The translations under genes were made by a program, and so were the position numbers. Shown in pieces: positions 1 through 7,888 of a stretch of DNA of 64,000 bases. The stretch is from NCBI GenBank assembly GCA_963714645.1, contig CAVQQX010000085.1, forward strand, positions 10,463-74,462, given 5' to 3'. Position 1 is the first letter of the stretch, and each line of letters begins with the position of its first letter. The DNA comes from RPQJ01 sp963714645 (GTDB lineage Bacteria; Pseudomonadota; Gammaproteobacteria; Steroidobacterales; Steroidobacteraceae). Below the pieces are notes generated by a model. The model was not told the DNA's origin, ran no database searches, and saw only the letters and a program-made list of their open reading frames with translations.

Positions 1-548
1 TCCCACTGCCGGACGACGAATTCCGGTTGCAGCGACGCCGCGCGGTCGCTGATGCGCAGCTCGACGTACCTGGCGCCGACGGTCTTCTCGAACTTCAGCG
101 TCGTGCCGCGACGATAGTCGCGCTCGTGCGGCCCCTTGCCGGTGAAGAACGCGACCAGCTCGTGCTCGCCGGCCTTGAGGTTGCCGAGGTAGAGCTTCTG
201 CACGCCGCCACGGTGCAGCGCCTGCACCTCGCGGTCGGTATAGAGGTAGTTGGCGACTTCCTTGTCGTCGACCTTGAGCGTCACGGCGTCGAGCGCGAAG
301 AACGTGCCGACGTCGACCGACAGGAACACGGCGACCTGCGTGCTCGCCGGGTAGAGGAGTTCCTCCTCGAGCTTGAAGAGATCACGATTCAGGTCGATCA
401 GCTGCTTCTTGAGCGCCTGCACGTCCTGGTCGACGCCTTTCGTGGCGGCGGCCGCCTGCGTCTCCGGCAACGCCGCAGCGACCGGCAGGCACGCGCCGAG
501 CGCGAGACAGGCGAGGCGGACGATCAAGCTGGCGGGTGAAGCGTGCAT
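1..548 (-). CDS. Exported protein of unknown function, C-terminus cut by window edge
   Basis: The reading frame opens at an ATG at 548 and is still open at position 1, so only the first 182 residues are present. A Sec-type signal peptide covers about residues 1-26, ending in a run of alanines. A charged, coiled-coil-like segment follows (VQALKKQLIDLNRDLFKLEEE, shortened here to its key heptads around residues 40-60), then a beta-rich part with the motifs LYPASTQVAVFLS, NYLYTDREV, HRGGVQKLYLGNL and GEHELVAFFTG. I recall similar proteins beside ExbB/ExbD/TonB gene sets, often mislabelled as AraC regulators. No DNA-binding domain is visible here. It is the last visible gene of the minus-strand run that includes the TlpA-like gene 16 bp upstream. 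Function unknown. Confidence 0.75.
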   Translation of the reverse strand, partial: MHASPASLIVRLACLALGACLPVAAALPETQAAAATKGVDQDVQALKKQLIDLNRDLFKLEEELLYPASTQVAVFLSVDVGTFFALDAVTLKVDDKEVANYLYTDREVQALHRGGVQKLYLGNLKAGEHELVAFFTGKGPHERDYRRGTTLKFEKTVGARYVELRISDRAASLQPEFVVRQW

Positions 549-564
549 GGCGGGTTCCGTCCGG

Positions 565-1101
565 TCATTCGTGGCGCAGGTCTTCGATGCGTCGCGCGAG
601 ATCGGCCGCGTCGACGGCGGTGCCCGACCACGACGCGCGCACGGCGCCGTCGCGGTCGATCAGCAGGGTGAGCGGGAGCTTGTCGACGTCGTATGCGCGT
701 GCCACGGCCTGGCGCGAATCGACGAGCGTGGGGTAGCGAAGTCGGAGCGAGCCCGCCACCGAGGCTGCGCGCTCGGCGGTGGTGTCGAGGTTGACGCCCA
801 AGGTCGGGGCCGACGTGCGGCGGGCGACCCCGTCGAGCGCCACGAGTGTCTCGCGACACAGCCCGCACCAGCTGCCCCAGAACATCACGACGACGGGCTC
901 GCCGCGGTACTCGGACAGGCGGTGGTTGTGGCCGTCGACGGCCTTCAGCGCGAAATCGGGTGCCGTCGTCGACTGCGGCGGCGGGGCGGCTGCAGCGACG
1001 CCCGCGCAGGCGAGCGCGCACGCCGCGGCAAGCGCGGTGAGCGCGGCGAGCGAGCGGTGGCCCTCCGCCGGGGCACGGTGTCCTGCAGTCCTGCGTTGCA
1101 C
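565..1101 (-). CDS. TlpA/ResA-like exported thioredoxin, riboswitch-linked
   Basis: A 178-residue protein with a hydrophobic signal segment at about residues 18-40 and a thioredoxin-like domain. The redox motif is WCGLC inside FWGSWCGLCRETL, and the cis-proline region reads DKLPLTLLIDRDG. Such proteins exchange thiols in the periplasm, for example in cytochrome c maturation or repair of exported proteins. The frame is open to an ATG at 1248, but that part holds a structured RNA. The GTG at 1101 directly precedes the signal peptide and is therefore preferred. It lies at the 3' end of a cyclic-di-GMP riboswitch whose conserved GCGGGG could act as, or mask, the ribosome binding site. A second TlpA gene lies at 13337. 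The substrate is unknown. Confidence 0.85.
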   Translation of the reverse strand: MQRRTAGHRAPAEGHRSLAALTALAAACALACAGVAAAAPPPQSTTAPDFALKAVDGHNHRLSEYRGEPVVVMFWGSWCGLCRETLVALDGVARRTSAPTLGVNLDTTAERAASVAGSLRLRYPTLVDSRQAVARAYDVDKLPLTLLIDRDGAVRASWSGTAVDAADLARRIEDLRHE

Positions 1102-1103
1102 GC

Positions 1104-1176
1104 TGGCAACCCCGCTGTCATGGGAGAAGTCCCGAAGACCGGTGGCTTTGCGTCCCCGTCTTTCGACGGGTTTGCC
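1104..1176 (-). promoter_or_regulatory. Cyclic-di-GMP-I (GEMM-I) riboswitch
   Basis: Read on the minus strand, the element has the GEMM-I order: GGCAAACC, then a stem capped by a GAAA tetraloop (CCCGTCGAAAGACGGGG), then GACGCAAAGCCACCGG, a second hairpin (GGGACTTCTCCC), and the closing strand GACAGCGGGGTTGCC, which pairs with the start to form P1. These are the core ligand-binding and tetraloop elements of the Vibrio Vc2-type aptamer. It ends right at the GTG chosen for the TlpA-like gene, which suggests control of translation start; no poly-U terminator is seen in between. The call comes from memory of the consensus and from pairing by eye. Confidence 0.9.
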
Positions 1177-1415
1177 TTTTTCAGTCGCATCGCTTGCGCC
1201 GATCGCGACCGTCCGGACGCCAACGTATCGCGTCGTGGCGTTCCGCACACGGGCAGTGGGTCACAAAACAGGGCGCGGGTTGCCGAATTCACTTATTGCA
1301 CCCGCCCCGAGGGACGCGCCCGGCACCGGGTCGATGCCACCCGCGTCGCTCACCCGCGCGAGCAGGCGATCTCCATCATCTGACCACACGCTCCAGGCCG
1401 CAGGACGTAGCGCCG

Positions 1416-2381
1416 TCAGCGTGCGGCCGCGAACCCCGCGGAATGGAACACGCGGCCGTTGCGGTCGACGATCACGGCCTCGACGTCCTCGAGCCCCCGG
1501 ATGAACGCGAGTCCCCGCTCCACCCCCAGAATGAACACCGTCTTGGTGAGGCCGTCGGTGCGCGTTGCATTGGGTCCGACGACGGTGACGCTGTGCACCG
1601 CATCCGGCGAGCGGCCGGTGCCGGGCTCGAGGATGTGGTGGTAGCGGATCCCGTCGTGTTCGAAGTAGCGTTCGTAGTCGCCGGAGGTGGAGATGGCCTC
1701 GTCGGCGAGCGGGATCCGCGCGACGACGCGCCCGGGATCGCGCGGGTCCTGCACGCCGACGACCCACGGCTGCCCGCGGCGATCACCGAGAAAGGCCGTG
1801 TCGCCGCCCGCGTTCACCATGCCGTGGCACACCCCGTGGCGGCGCAGGATCTCGACGCCGCGGTCGACGGCCCAGCCCTTCGCGATGCCGCCCAGGTCGA
1901 TGCGCATGCCCGGACGGAGGAAGCGTATGGTGCACGCCTCGCGGTCGACGGCGACCTGCCGATAATCGACGCCCGGGAGATGGGCCTCGATCTGCGCCGC
2001 GCTCGGGTGGACCTGGCGCCGGTAGTCGTAGAGGTAGCCGACGCTTGCATAAGTGATGTCGAACGCGCCGCCGCCGAGTGCCGAGTACTCGAGCGCGGTC
2101 GTTACCACGTCGATGATGTCCGGATCGACCTGCACGGGTCGTTCGGCCGCGTGCGCATTGACCTGTGAGAGTTGGCTCCAGGGCTTGTACGTGCTCATCA
2201 GTTCGTCGGTGCGATGCATGTCGGCCATGACCGCCTCGATTGCGCGGTGCGCCGTCTGTGCGTCGGCCCAGGCCTGCACCGCGATGCGCGTGCCCATGAT
2301 CGCCTCCTCGCGCTCGTGCCAGGCCGCGCCGTCTGACGGCGGGGCGACGTGGCTCGGGTCGACCGGCATCTCGTTACTCAT
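1416..2381 (-). CDS. apbE: FAD:protein FMN transferase
   Basis: A 321-residue ApbE-family protein. The family moves FMN from FAD onto a Thr or Ser of exported target proteins. Visible signatures are GGIAKGWAVD at 164-173, NAGGD at 190-194, HHILEPGTGR at 248-257 and the metal/FAD region TRTDGLTK near 273-280. The length is normal. Unlike many ApbE proteins it has no clear signal peptide or lipobox: the N-terminus is polar (MSNEMPVDPSHV). It may therefore act in the cytoplasm or reach the periplasm in some other way. Its start overlaps the stop of the upstream methyltransferase gene by 4 bp (ATGA), so the two are probably translationally coupled. The protein it modifies is not evident. Confidence 0.93.
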   Translation of the reverse strand: MSNEMPVDPSHVAPPSDGAAWHEREEAIMGTRIAVQAWADAQTAHRAIEAVMADMHRTDELMSTYKPWSQLSQVNAHAAERPVQVDPDIIDVVTTALEYSALGGGAFDITYASVGYLYDYRRQVHPSAAQIEAHLPGVDYRQVAVDREACTIRFLRPGMRIDLGGIAKGWAVDRGVEILRRHGVCHGMVNAGGDTAFLGDRRGQPWVVGVQDPRDPGRVVARIPLADEAISTSGDYERYFEHDGIRYHHILEPGTGRSPDAVHSVTVVGPNATRTDGLTKTVFILGVERGLAFIRGLEDVEAVIVDRNGRVFHSAGFAAAR

Positions 2382-3745
2382 TCCTTGCCGGGCTGCGCCG
2401 CCTCGTCGACGAGCCGCGCCACGTAGTCGCGCACGATCCCGCCCGCTTCGTCGGGCAGCAGCAGTCGCTCCTCGACGAGCCGTGCCGCAATCGCGTCGAT
2501 CGACCGGCGCCCGTCGACGAGCGATGCCACGTAACCCTCCACCCGCAGCGCGAGCGTCCGCTGGGCCACGTCGTCCGTCAGCGGCACCGGCAGCCGCGGA
2601 TCCTCGAGCCAGGCAGGCATTTCAGCGCGGCGCTGCGGCACGCTGGCCACACGCTCCACCGCAAACGTGACGACCTGCTCGTGGCGAGCATGGCGGCTCG
2701 CGGGCGACGCGAGGTACGGCACGACGCGCTCGTCGAAATCGGGTGCGGTGAATCCGGCCTCGGCGACCACCTGCGCAGCCTCCTCCGTGGCGTACGCTCG
2801 CGCGGCATCGCGCGATTCGAAGTACAGCGTGCCGGTGCAGATCCACCGGCCACCCGGGCGCAGCAGCGCATTGACGATCGACGCGAGCACGGCGAGGTCG
2901 GCGTCGACCACGTCGACGAGCCACGGAGTGACGACCGTGTCGAACCGGCCGGGCGCGAACGGCGGTTGCCTCACGTCGGCGAAGACTACGGCAAGGCCTG
3001 GGCGGGCCGGTGCCGGCGCGGACAGTGTCCGCAACAACGCATGGCTCGCGAGGTCGCGCGGTGCCACCGGGAATTCGTAGAGCTCGAGCCGTTCCCCTGC
3101 GTACAGGCGGCGGGCGACGAACAGGAGCAGGGGGTTCACGTCGACCGCAACCGTCGTCGACGCCCCGGCGTGCTCGTGCAGGTCGTAGGCGAGCCGCCCC
3201 GCTCCTGCGCCGAGCACGAGTGTCGTGCCCGGCGCCGCTTCGCCCAGGGCACGCCGGACTGCGTGCAGCGTCGCCTCGTTCTCGGCGCTGCCCCAGCACC
3301 AGTCGCGATGGATGTTCGCGTAGTAGCCGGCGAGGTTCCCTCCCGGCGCCGCCGCTGCACCGAGCGCCGCGTAGGTCGCGACGTGCGCCGACGCATCGCC
3401 GGCGCCGAGGGGGGCCAGCAGCGCACGCAGCCGGCGCGCATGGTCGTCGCATGCGTGCGCCAGCAGCTTGAGTCGATTGCGCGTGAGTGTGCGGCCGCAG
3501 CTCGCCAGGGCCGACCGGTAGCCGGCGGCCTGCCGGTCGAGGTGCTGCAGCAGCAGTCTCTGCCGGGCACGCCAGGTCTCGAGTGCGCGCTCAGGCTCGG
3601 GCAGCAGCCAGGGAATGTGGTCGACGCAGGGGTACGCGTCGTCGCACGCGGCGCAAGCCAGGCAACCCGCCGCGGCGACGAGCCCGCCGGCGCAGCGGGG
3701 ACAGCGCAGGAACGAGAGGAAGTCGCTGGCGGGCGTCGTGCTCAA
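2378..3745 (-). CDS. Zinc-ribbon plus class I SAM-dependent methyltransferase
   Basis: About 455 residues from a TTG at 3745, the first plausible start after the upstream gene's stop at 3757; the longer open frame beyond it only shadows that gene. Residues 13-40 carry a Trm112-like zinc ribbon with pairs CPRC and CLAC-AAC. A methyltransferase core follows, with the SAM-binding glycine motif TTLVLGAGAGRLAYDL and the acidic strand VAVDVNPLLL. The sequence FDTVVTPWLVDVVDADL resembles motif IV. The C-terminal 90 residues (EGYVASLVDGRRSIDAIAAR) look like a PqqD-type or winged-helix module, though this is uncertain. It sits between the DUF1501 gene and apbE in the same direction, so it may modify a product of the exported redox cluster. 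The substrate is unknown. Confidence 0.7.
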   Translation of the reverse strand: MSTTPASDFLSFLRCPRCAGGLVAAAGCLACAACDDAYPCVDHIPWLLPEPERALETWRARQRLLLQHLDRQAAGYRSALASCGRTLTRNRLKLLAHACDDHARRLRALLAPLGAGDASAHVATYAALGAAAAPGGNLAGYYANIHRDWCWGSAENEATLHAVRRALGEAAPGTTLVLGAGAGRLAYDLHEHAGASTTVAVDVNPLLLFVARRLYAGERLELYEFPVAPRDLASHALLRTLSAPAPARPGLAVVFADVRQPPFAPGRFDTVVTPWLVDVVDADLAVLASIVNALLRPGGRWICTGTLYFESRDAARAYATEEAAQVVAEAGFTAPDFDERVVPYLASPASRHARHEQVVTFAVERVASVPQRRAEMPAWLEDPRLPVPLTDDVAQRTLALRVEGYVASLVDGRRSIDAIAARLVEERLLLPDEAGGIVRDYVARLVDEAAQPGKE

Positions 3746-3756
3746 CGCCCGACAGA

Positions 3757-5391
3757 TTAGCCGATCTGGCCGCTCACGATGGGATCGAAGGCGATCAGGC
3801 TGTCCTGCAGGGTGGCGTTGCCGAGCCCGTGCCGCGGGAATTTCGCCGCGAACTGTCCGTGTTCGCCATGCAACGCCATGTAGTTGAGCACCACCGTCTC
3901 GACCAGCAGGTTGACGTTGTTGGCCGCGGGGCTCGAGGCCGTCTCGACCGACGCGTCCGCGCGGAAGTAGCCGATCTGCTGGTGTCGCGCGGTGCCGCCG
4001 GCGCCCGTCGACACGAGGCTCGCCCGCCCGCCCGGATTGTAGACCAGGAAGAACGACGCGGCGGTCGACTGGTTGTCGCTGGTCCACATGAACTTGCCGC
4101 GGCCCTCGGGGGAGGTGTCGACCTGCCCGCTCGCCGAGATCGACCCGTCCGAAAACACGTAGAGCATCAGCGGCAGACCACGCCGCGCGGCGTACTCGAG
4201 GCACGCACCCATGCAGCGGCCCGCGCGCAGATCGCGCAGCTCCCCGGTCGAACGCCCCTGCCCATGGTAGTCGTAGCCGCCCATCGTGATCGTGCCGGCG
4301 CCGGCGTAGCCCGACAGCACCATCTTCATCACGGCCGCAGTCTTGCGGAACTCGTCGTCCGAGTCGTATTCGGCGCGGCTGAAGACGCCGCCGGCACCGA
4401 CGATGTCGGGATCGAGCTCGGGATCCAGGCTCGCCGGGTCGCCGAACCGGTCGACGACGTCGGCCGCCTTGACGTAGCCGCAGCTCACGAGTTCCTTCAC
4501 CACCTCGTTGCGCGTGACGGAAGTCTGCTGGGGATCGGCCCACGGCTGCTTGGGATCGATCACCGCGATCTTGCGGTCGCTGATGCGCTGGATCGCCTCC
4601 ATCACCGCGACGGTGTCGTCGAGACTCAGCAGCGACGCGAGCTGGCCGGTGTCGACCAGGCCCGTGACGTCGCTTGCGCGGTCGACCTTGGTGGGTCGGA
4701 CCGACAGGTCGATCATGCCGGCCGGCGCCATCGAGTTGCCGCCGGAGTCCGAAGCGCGCGAGCCGACCAGCGTCGCGAGGGAGCCGTCGGCTCCCGCGGT
4801 GTGGATACCGTACATCGGGTTGTGCGGGTTGTTGCCGGTGTCGTTCTCGGAGCGCGCGGCAATCACTGCGCCGTTGACCGCGGCCGCCGTCGCCGGCGCG
4901 ACGCGATCGAGGATTCCGCGCAGGAACGCACTGTCGCTGTGGAACGCGAGCCCGAGCCGCGTGTCGGTGAAGCTCGCGCCGGTGGTCGGGTTCGTCATGC
5001 CCGGCAGCATGTCGCCCGGCAGTCCGAGCTTCCCGTAGCCGGCCGTCGACAGGAAGTCGAGCTGCCCGCCCGGTCCACCGATCAGCACGTTCGACCCCAC
5101 CATGTTGGCGCCGCCGGCGAGGTCGATGCAGATGAAGGGGATCTTGCCGGCGCCGAGCACGTCGATGCCGCAGCTCGCCTTGAGCGCCTGGATGTCAGGC
5201 GAGAGTGCGGCCATGGCCGCACGCGGGTCGGCGAACAGGCTGAACACCGTGGGCGCCACGACGGTCGCGAGGCCGGACGTGAGTCCCTGGGAGATGAAGT
5301 CGCGCCGGGTGACCGGGCGCTTGTGCGCCTGCTCGTGCCGGATCGGTTCGTCCAGGCGCAGCGTTCGCGGGGCGGGTTTTCGGATCAGCAT
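3757..5391 (-). CDS. DUF1501 protein with Tat signal
   Basis: A 544-residue protein. The ATG at 5391 is preceded by a strong GGAGGA ribosome site 9 bases upstream, so the longer open frame (to 5505) is rejected. A twin-arginine signal is visible around residues 25-50 (PVTRRDFISQGL followed by a hydrophobic stretch), implying export of a folded protein. The body has DUF1501 features, a family related to the alkaline phosphatase/sulfatase fold, including the late GGYDYHGQG motif and FSDGSIS. DUF1501 proteins are usually paired with large cytochrome-containing partners, and here the partner lies 28 bp upstream. The segment NPTTGAS resembles the flavinylation motif DxxTGAT recognised by ApbE but lacks the Asp; this is only suggestive. 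Confidence 0.85.
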   Translation of the reverse strand: MLIRKPAPRTLRLDEPIRHEQAHKRPVTRRDFISQGLTSGLATVVAPTVFSLFADPRAAMAALSPDIQALKASCGIDVLGAGKIPFICIDLAGGANMVGSNVLIGGPGGQLDFLSTAGYGKLGLPGDMLPGMTNPTTGASFTDTRLGLAFHSDSAFLRGILDRVAPATAAAVNGAVIAARSENDTGNNPHNPMYGIHTAGADGSLATLVGSRASDSGGNSMAPAGMIDLSVRPTKVDRASDVTGLVDTGQLASLLSLDDTVAVMEAIQRISDRKIAVIDPKQPWADPQQTSVTRNEVVKELVSCGYVKAADVVDRFGDPASLDPELDPDIVGAGGVFSRAEYDSDDEFRKTAAVMKMVLSGYAGAGTITMGGYDYHGQGRSTGELRDLRAGRCMGACLEYAARRGLPLMLYVFSDGSISASGQVDTSPEGRGKFMWTSDNQSTAASFFLVYNPGGRASLVSTGAGGTARHQQIGYFRADASVETASSPAANNVNLLVETVVLNYMALHGEHGQFAAKFPRHGLGNATLQDSLIAFDPIVSGQIG

Positions 5392-5419
5392 GTGCGTCGT
5401 TCCTCCGGCTGCCGGTGCC

Positions 5420-7873
5420 TCACTGCACCAGCGTCGCGGCGCTGCCGAGCAGCGCGGCGCAACTGGCCTTGACGATGGTCTCGGTGCGGTCGGCCGCACA
5501 GGCATTGCCGCAGCTCGCGAGCCGCGTGATCAGCTGGTCGAGGTCGGAGCGCACGCCGGCCGCGGCGGGCTCGGTGCCGACGTTGCTGCTGAGCATCCGC
5601 CCGACCAGCGCATCGAGCACGATGTCGCGGCCGGCCGGGGCGAAGGCGGTGGCCGGGCTCGCGCCGAAGTCGAACCCCGGGAAGTACTGCGCACGCGCCG
5701 TCGTGTTCTCGACCAGTGCGTTGCAGTACTGGATCGAGAGCTGCGCGACCGCGACCGGGTGCGCCGAGACGAACGTGTCGATCTTCTCGACCGTGGGCAG
5801 CGACTGCTTGATCGTCGCGTACGTCGACGCGACTGCCGGCGCGGTGGTGGCGATGCCGGTGAGCTCGGACATCGTCGCGTTCAGCTCGTCGAACACGCGC
5901 AGGCCCACGTCCGCGGGACGCGGCACGTCCGCCGGCGGTGCCGGCGCCAGCGGCACCGGATCGAGCCGGACGTTGGTGTGCGTGCCCAGGCGGTCGAAGG
6001 TCAGGAAGAACTCGTCGGCCTCGGGGCCCTGCTCGAGCGCGATGACCGTGCCGACCGTCGCGAGCGGCTGCCCGAGCGGCCCGTAGTTCGAATCGCTGAC
6101 CGTCGTGTCGAGCGTGCGGTAGGCCTGGCCGACGTCGGCCTCCTCGCCGTTGACGCCGATGCGCATGCCGGCGATCGGGATCGATCCCGGCCTGGCGTTC
6201 GGGTCGAGGCTGATGAACGTCGGCTGCTCGAACAGGTAGCTGTACGAGTCGAACTGGCTCACCTCGAACAGGATGTACGCCCGCGGCACGTCCACCAGGT
6301 GGCTCACGGAGAACAGCAGGTAGAACTTCTCGCCGACGCCGGCCTGGAAGTTGGTCTGGATCTGCGGATCGGTGAGCGCCCGGTTGTAGACCGCGACCAG
6401 CCGGAACACGCCCTGGAACTGCCGGTCGCCCGACACCTCGTTGCCGAGCACGAAGGCGAACGTGTCGTCCCAGTCGGCGATCGTGCCGCCGGCGCCCGGG
6501 TCCGCGTCGCCCGTGTACTCGCCGTTCACGTGGATCCGGCGGCCGCGGATCGGGTCGAAGGTGACGATGACGTGCTGCAGCGTGGCCTGCAGGTCCTCGT
6601 CCGCCGCGGCCGTGGCCAGCTTCGGGTCGCCGTTCTGGTTGGTGAGGCTCGACCGGTTGAAGAAGTCGTAGCTGTAGAGCGTCTGCCCCAGCGTGAAGTT
6701 GCGCGCAGTCGTGCCGCCGGAGTACGAGACGATGCGCGAGTCTTCCTGCGCCACGTTGCCAGGTGCCACCCACGCCTCGATCGTGTATTCGCCCGTCGCC
6801 TGGATCAGGTCGTGCAGCTTGCGGCTCGCCGTCGTGGAGCCCTGCGCCTTGCCGCTTCGCACGTTGATGCCCCAGCCCCCGACCCACTGCACGTCGCCCG
6901 AGAGGTTGAGGTTGAGCGCGGGCTCGATGCCGCTGGTGTCGTAGGCGACGGTGCCGCTGCCCGTCTTGAATTCCCAGAGGCCCACGAGGCTGCCGGAGTA
7001 GCGGTTGCCCCCGCTCGCGACGATGCCGTCGGGCAGCAGCAGCGCCTTGGACGCCACGAGCGAGGGATCGACCTCCGCGAGCGGCACCTGGTTCGCGAAC
7101 GCGAGGATCGCGTTCTCCATCGTCGTCGCGTTCGCCGCGCAGTCGCTCCAGCAGTTGTGGAACTCGGTGCGCAGGCGCACGACCAGCCGCGAGAGCGAAG
7201 GCTGGTCGAGGTTGATCTTGACCTTCGCCGCCGCGTACGCCTCGGCGAGGTCGCTCGAGGCGAAGAACGGCGACTGCGACGCAGCCGCCGTCGCGGTGTG
7301 GCAGCGCGAGCAGTATTGCGTGAGCAGCGGATGGACCGTCGAGCCGAAGAGGGCCGGCGCATCCGGGAACGACTTGCTGCCGCCCGGATCCTTGAGCACG
7401 GGGTCCTCGAGCGCGATACCCTGGCCCCCGCCGGCCGTCGCGCCGGCCCACGCTGAGATCCAGGTGGTGAGGATGTCGGCGCAGGCGTCGTTGCTCGCGA
7501 GCCAGCAGTTGTGGCCGCCGCCGACCTTCTGGACCATGCGGGAATCGCGGGGCGAGGCGAGGTCGACGATCGGGTTGGCCGCAGCGTAGGCCAGATTGAC
7601 GTCATCCAGGCGCACGAACTCGGGGGACTGCTCGCCCGCGACGTGGCACTGGCCGCAACGGTTGGTGGCCTTGAGGTTGTCCCAGACGTTGATCTTGAAT
7701 GCCTGCACGTCGGCGGTCGCCGGCGCCGGGCCGTTGTACGTCGGCGGCGCCCCGCCCGACGTGGCCGGGTTCTCGACGGTCTTGGCGCCGCCTCCGCACG
7801 CCGTGAGCAACGTGCAGAGCGCGGCGAGCGCGGCGGCGCGAAGCGACCAGGAGCCTGCCTTGGTGTTGTCCAT
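5420..7873 (-). CDS. LamG-domain lipoprotein with two CxxCH haem motifs
   Basis: An 817-residue protein with a signal peptide and lipobox LLTAC (Cys26). Two c-type haem motifs are visible, CGQCH at 73-77 and CSRCH at 188-192. Each is followed by a matching repeat in which HNCW and a CADI or CAAN segment recur, so the N-terminal 280 residues look like two copies of one cytochrome-like unit. A LamG/concanavalin-like domain covers about 300-520 (SLVGLWEFKTG ... RIHVNGEYTGDADPG ... FVLGNEVSGDRQFQG). The C-terminal 250 residues are unassigned. It is probably an outer-membrane or surface cytochrome that works with the DUF1501 protein and the CxxCH protein on either side. Confidence 0.82.
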   Translation of the reverse strand: MDNTKAGSWSLRAAALAALCTLLTACGGGAKTVENPATSGGAPPTYNGPAPATADVQAFKINVWDNLKATNRCGQCHVAGEQSPEFVRLDDVNLAYAAANPIVDLASPRDSRMVQKVGGGHNCWLASNDACADILTTWISAWAGATAGGGQGIALEDPVLKDPGGSKSFPDAPALFGSTVHPLLTQYCSRCHTATAAASQSPFFASSDLAEAYAAAKVKINLDQPSLSRLVVRLRTEFHNCWSDCAANATTMENAILAFANQVPLAEVDPSLVASKALLLPDGIVASGGNRYSGSLVGLWEFKTGSGTVAYDTSGIEPALNLNLSGDVQWVGGWGINVRSGKAQGSTTASRKLHDLIQATGEYTIEAWVAPGNVAQEDSRIVSYSGGTTARNFTLGQTLYSYDFFNRSSLTNQNGDPKLATAAADEDLQATLQHVIVTFDPIRGRRIHVNGEYTGDADPGAGGTIADWDDTFAFVLGNEVSGDRQFQGVFRLVAVYNRALTDPQIQTNFQAGVGEKFYLLFSVSHLVDVPRAYILFEVSQFDSYSYLFEQPTFISLDPNARPGSIPIAGMRIGVNGEEADVGQAYRTLDTTVSDSNYGPLGQPLATVGTVIALEQGPEADEFFLTFDRLGTHTNVRLDPVPLAPAPPADVPRPADVGLRVFDELNATMSELTGIATTAPAVASTYATIKQSLPTVEKIDTFVSAHPVAVAQLSIQYCNALVENTTARAQYFPGFDFGASPATAFAPAGRDIVLDALVGRMLSSNVGTEPAAAGVRSDLDQLITRLASCGNACAADRTETIVKASCAALLGSAATLVQ

Positions 7874-7888
7874 GTGCGTGCTGCCCCC

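Noticed and set aside
3760..4543. Extension of the methyltransferase frame upstream to 4543, giving a 721-residue protein
   Set aside because: The extra 260 residues lie inside the DUF1501 gene in another frame, have biased Arg/Gly/Pro composition, and match no family; the zinc ribbon marks the true N-terminus.
5385..7451. A 688-residue frame on the minus strand inside the LamG gene
   Set aside because: It is an out-of-frame shadow rich in Arg and Gly; the LamG frame has a signal peptide, haem motifs and domain structure.
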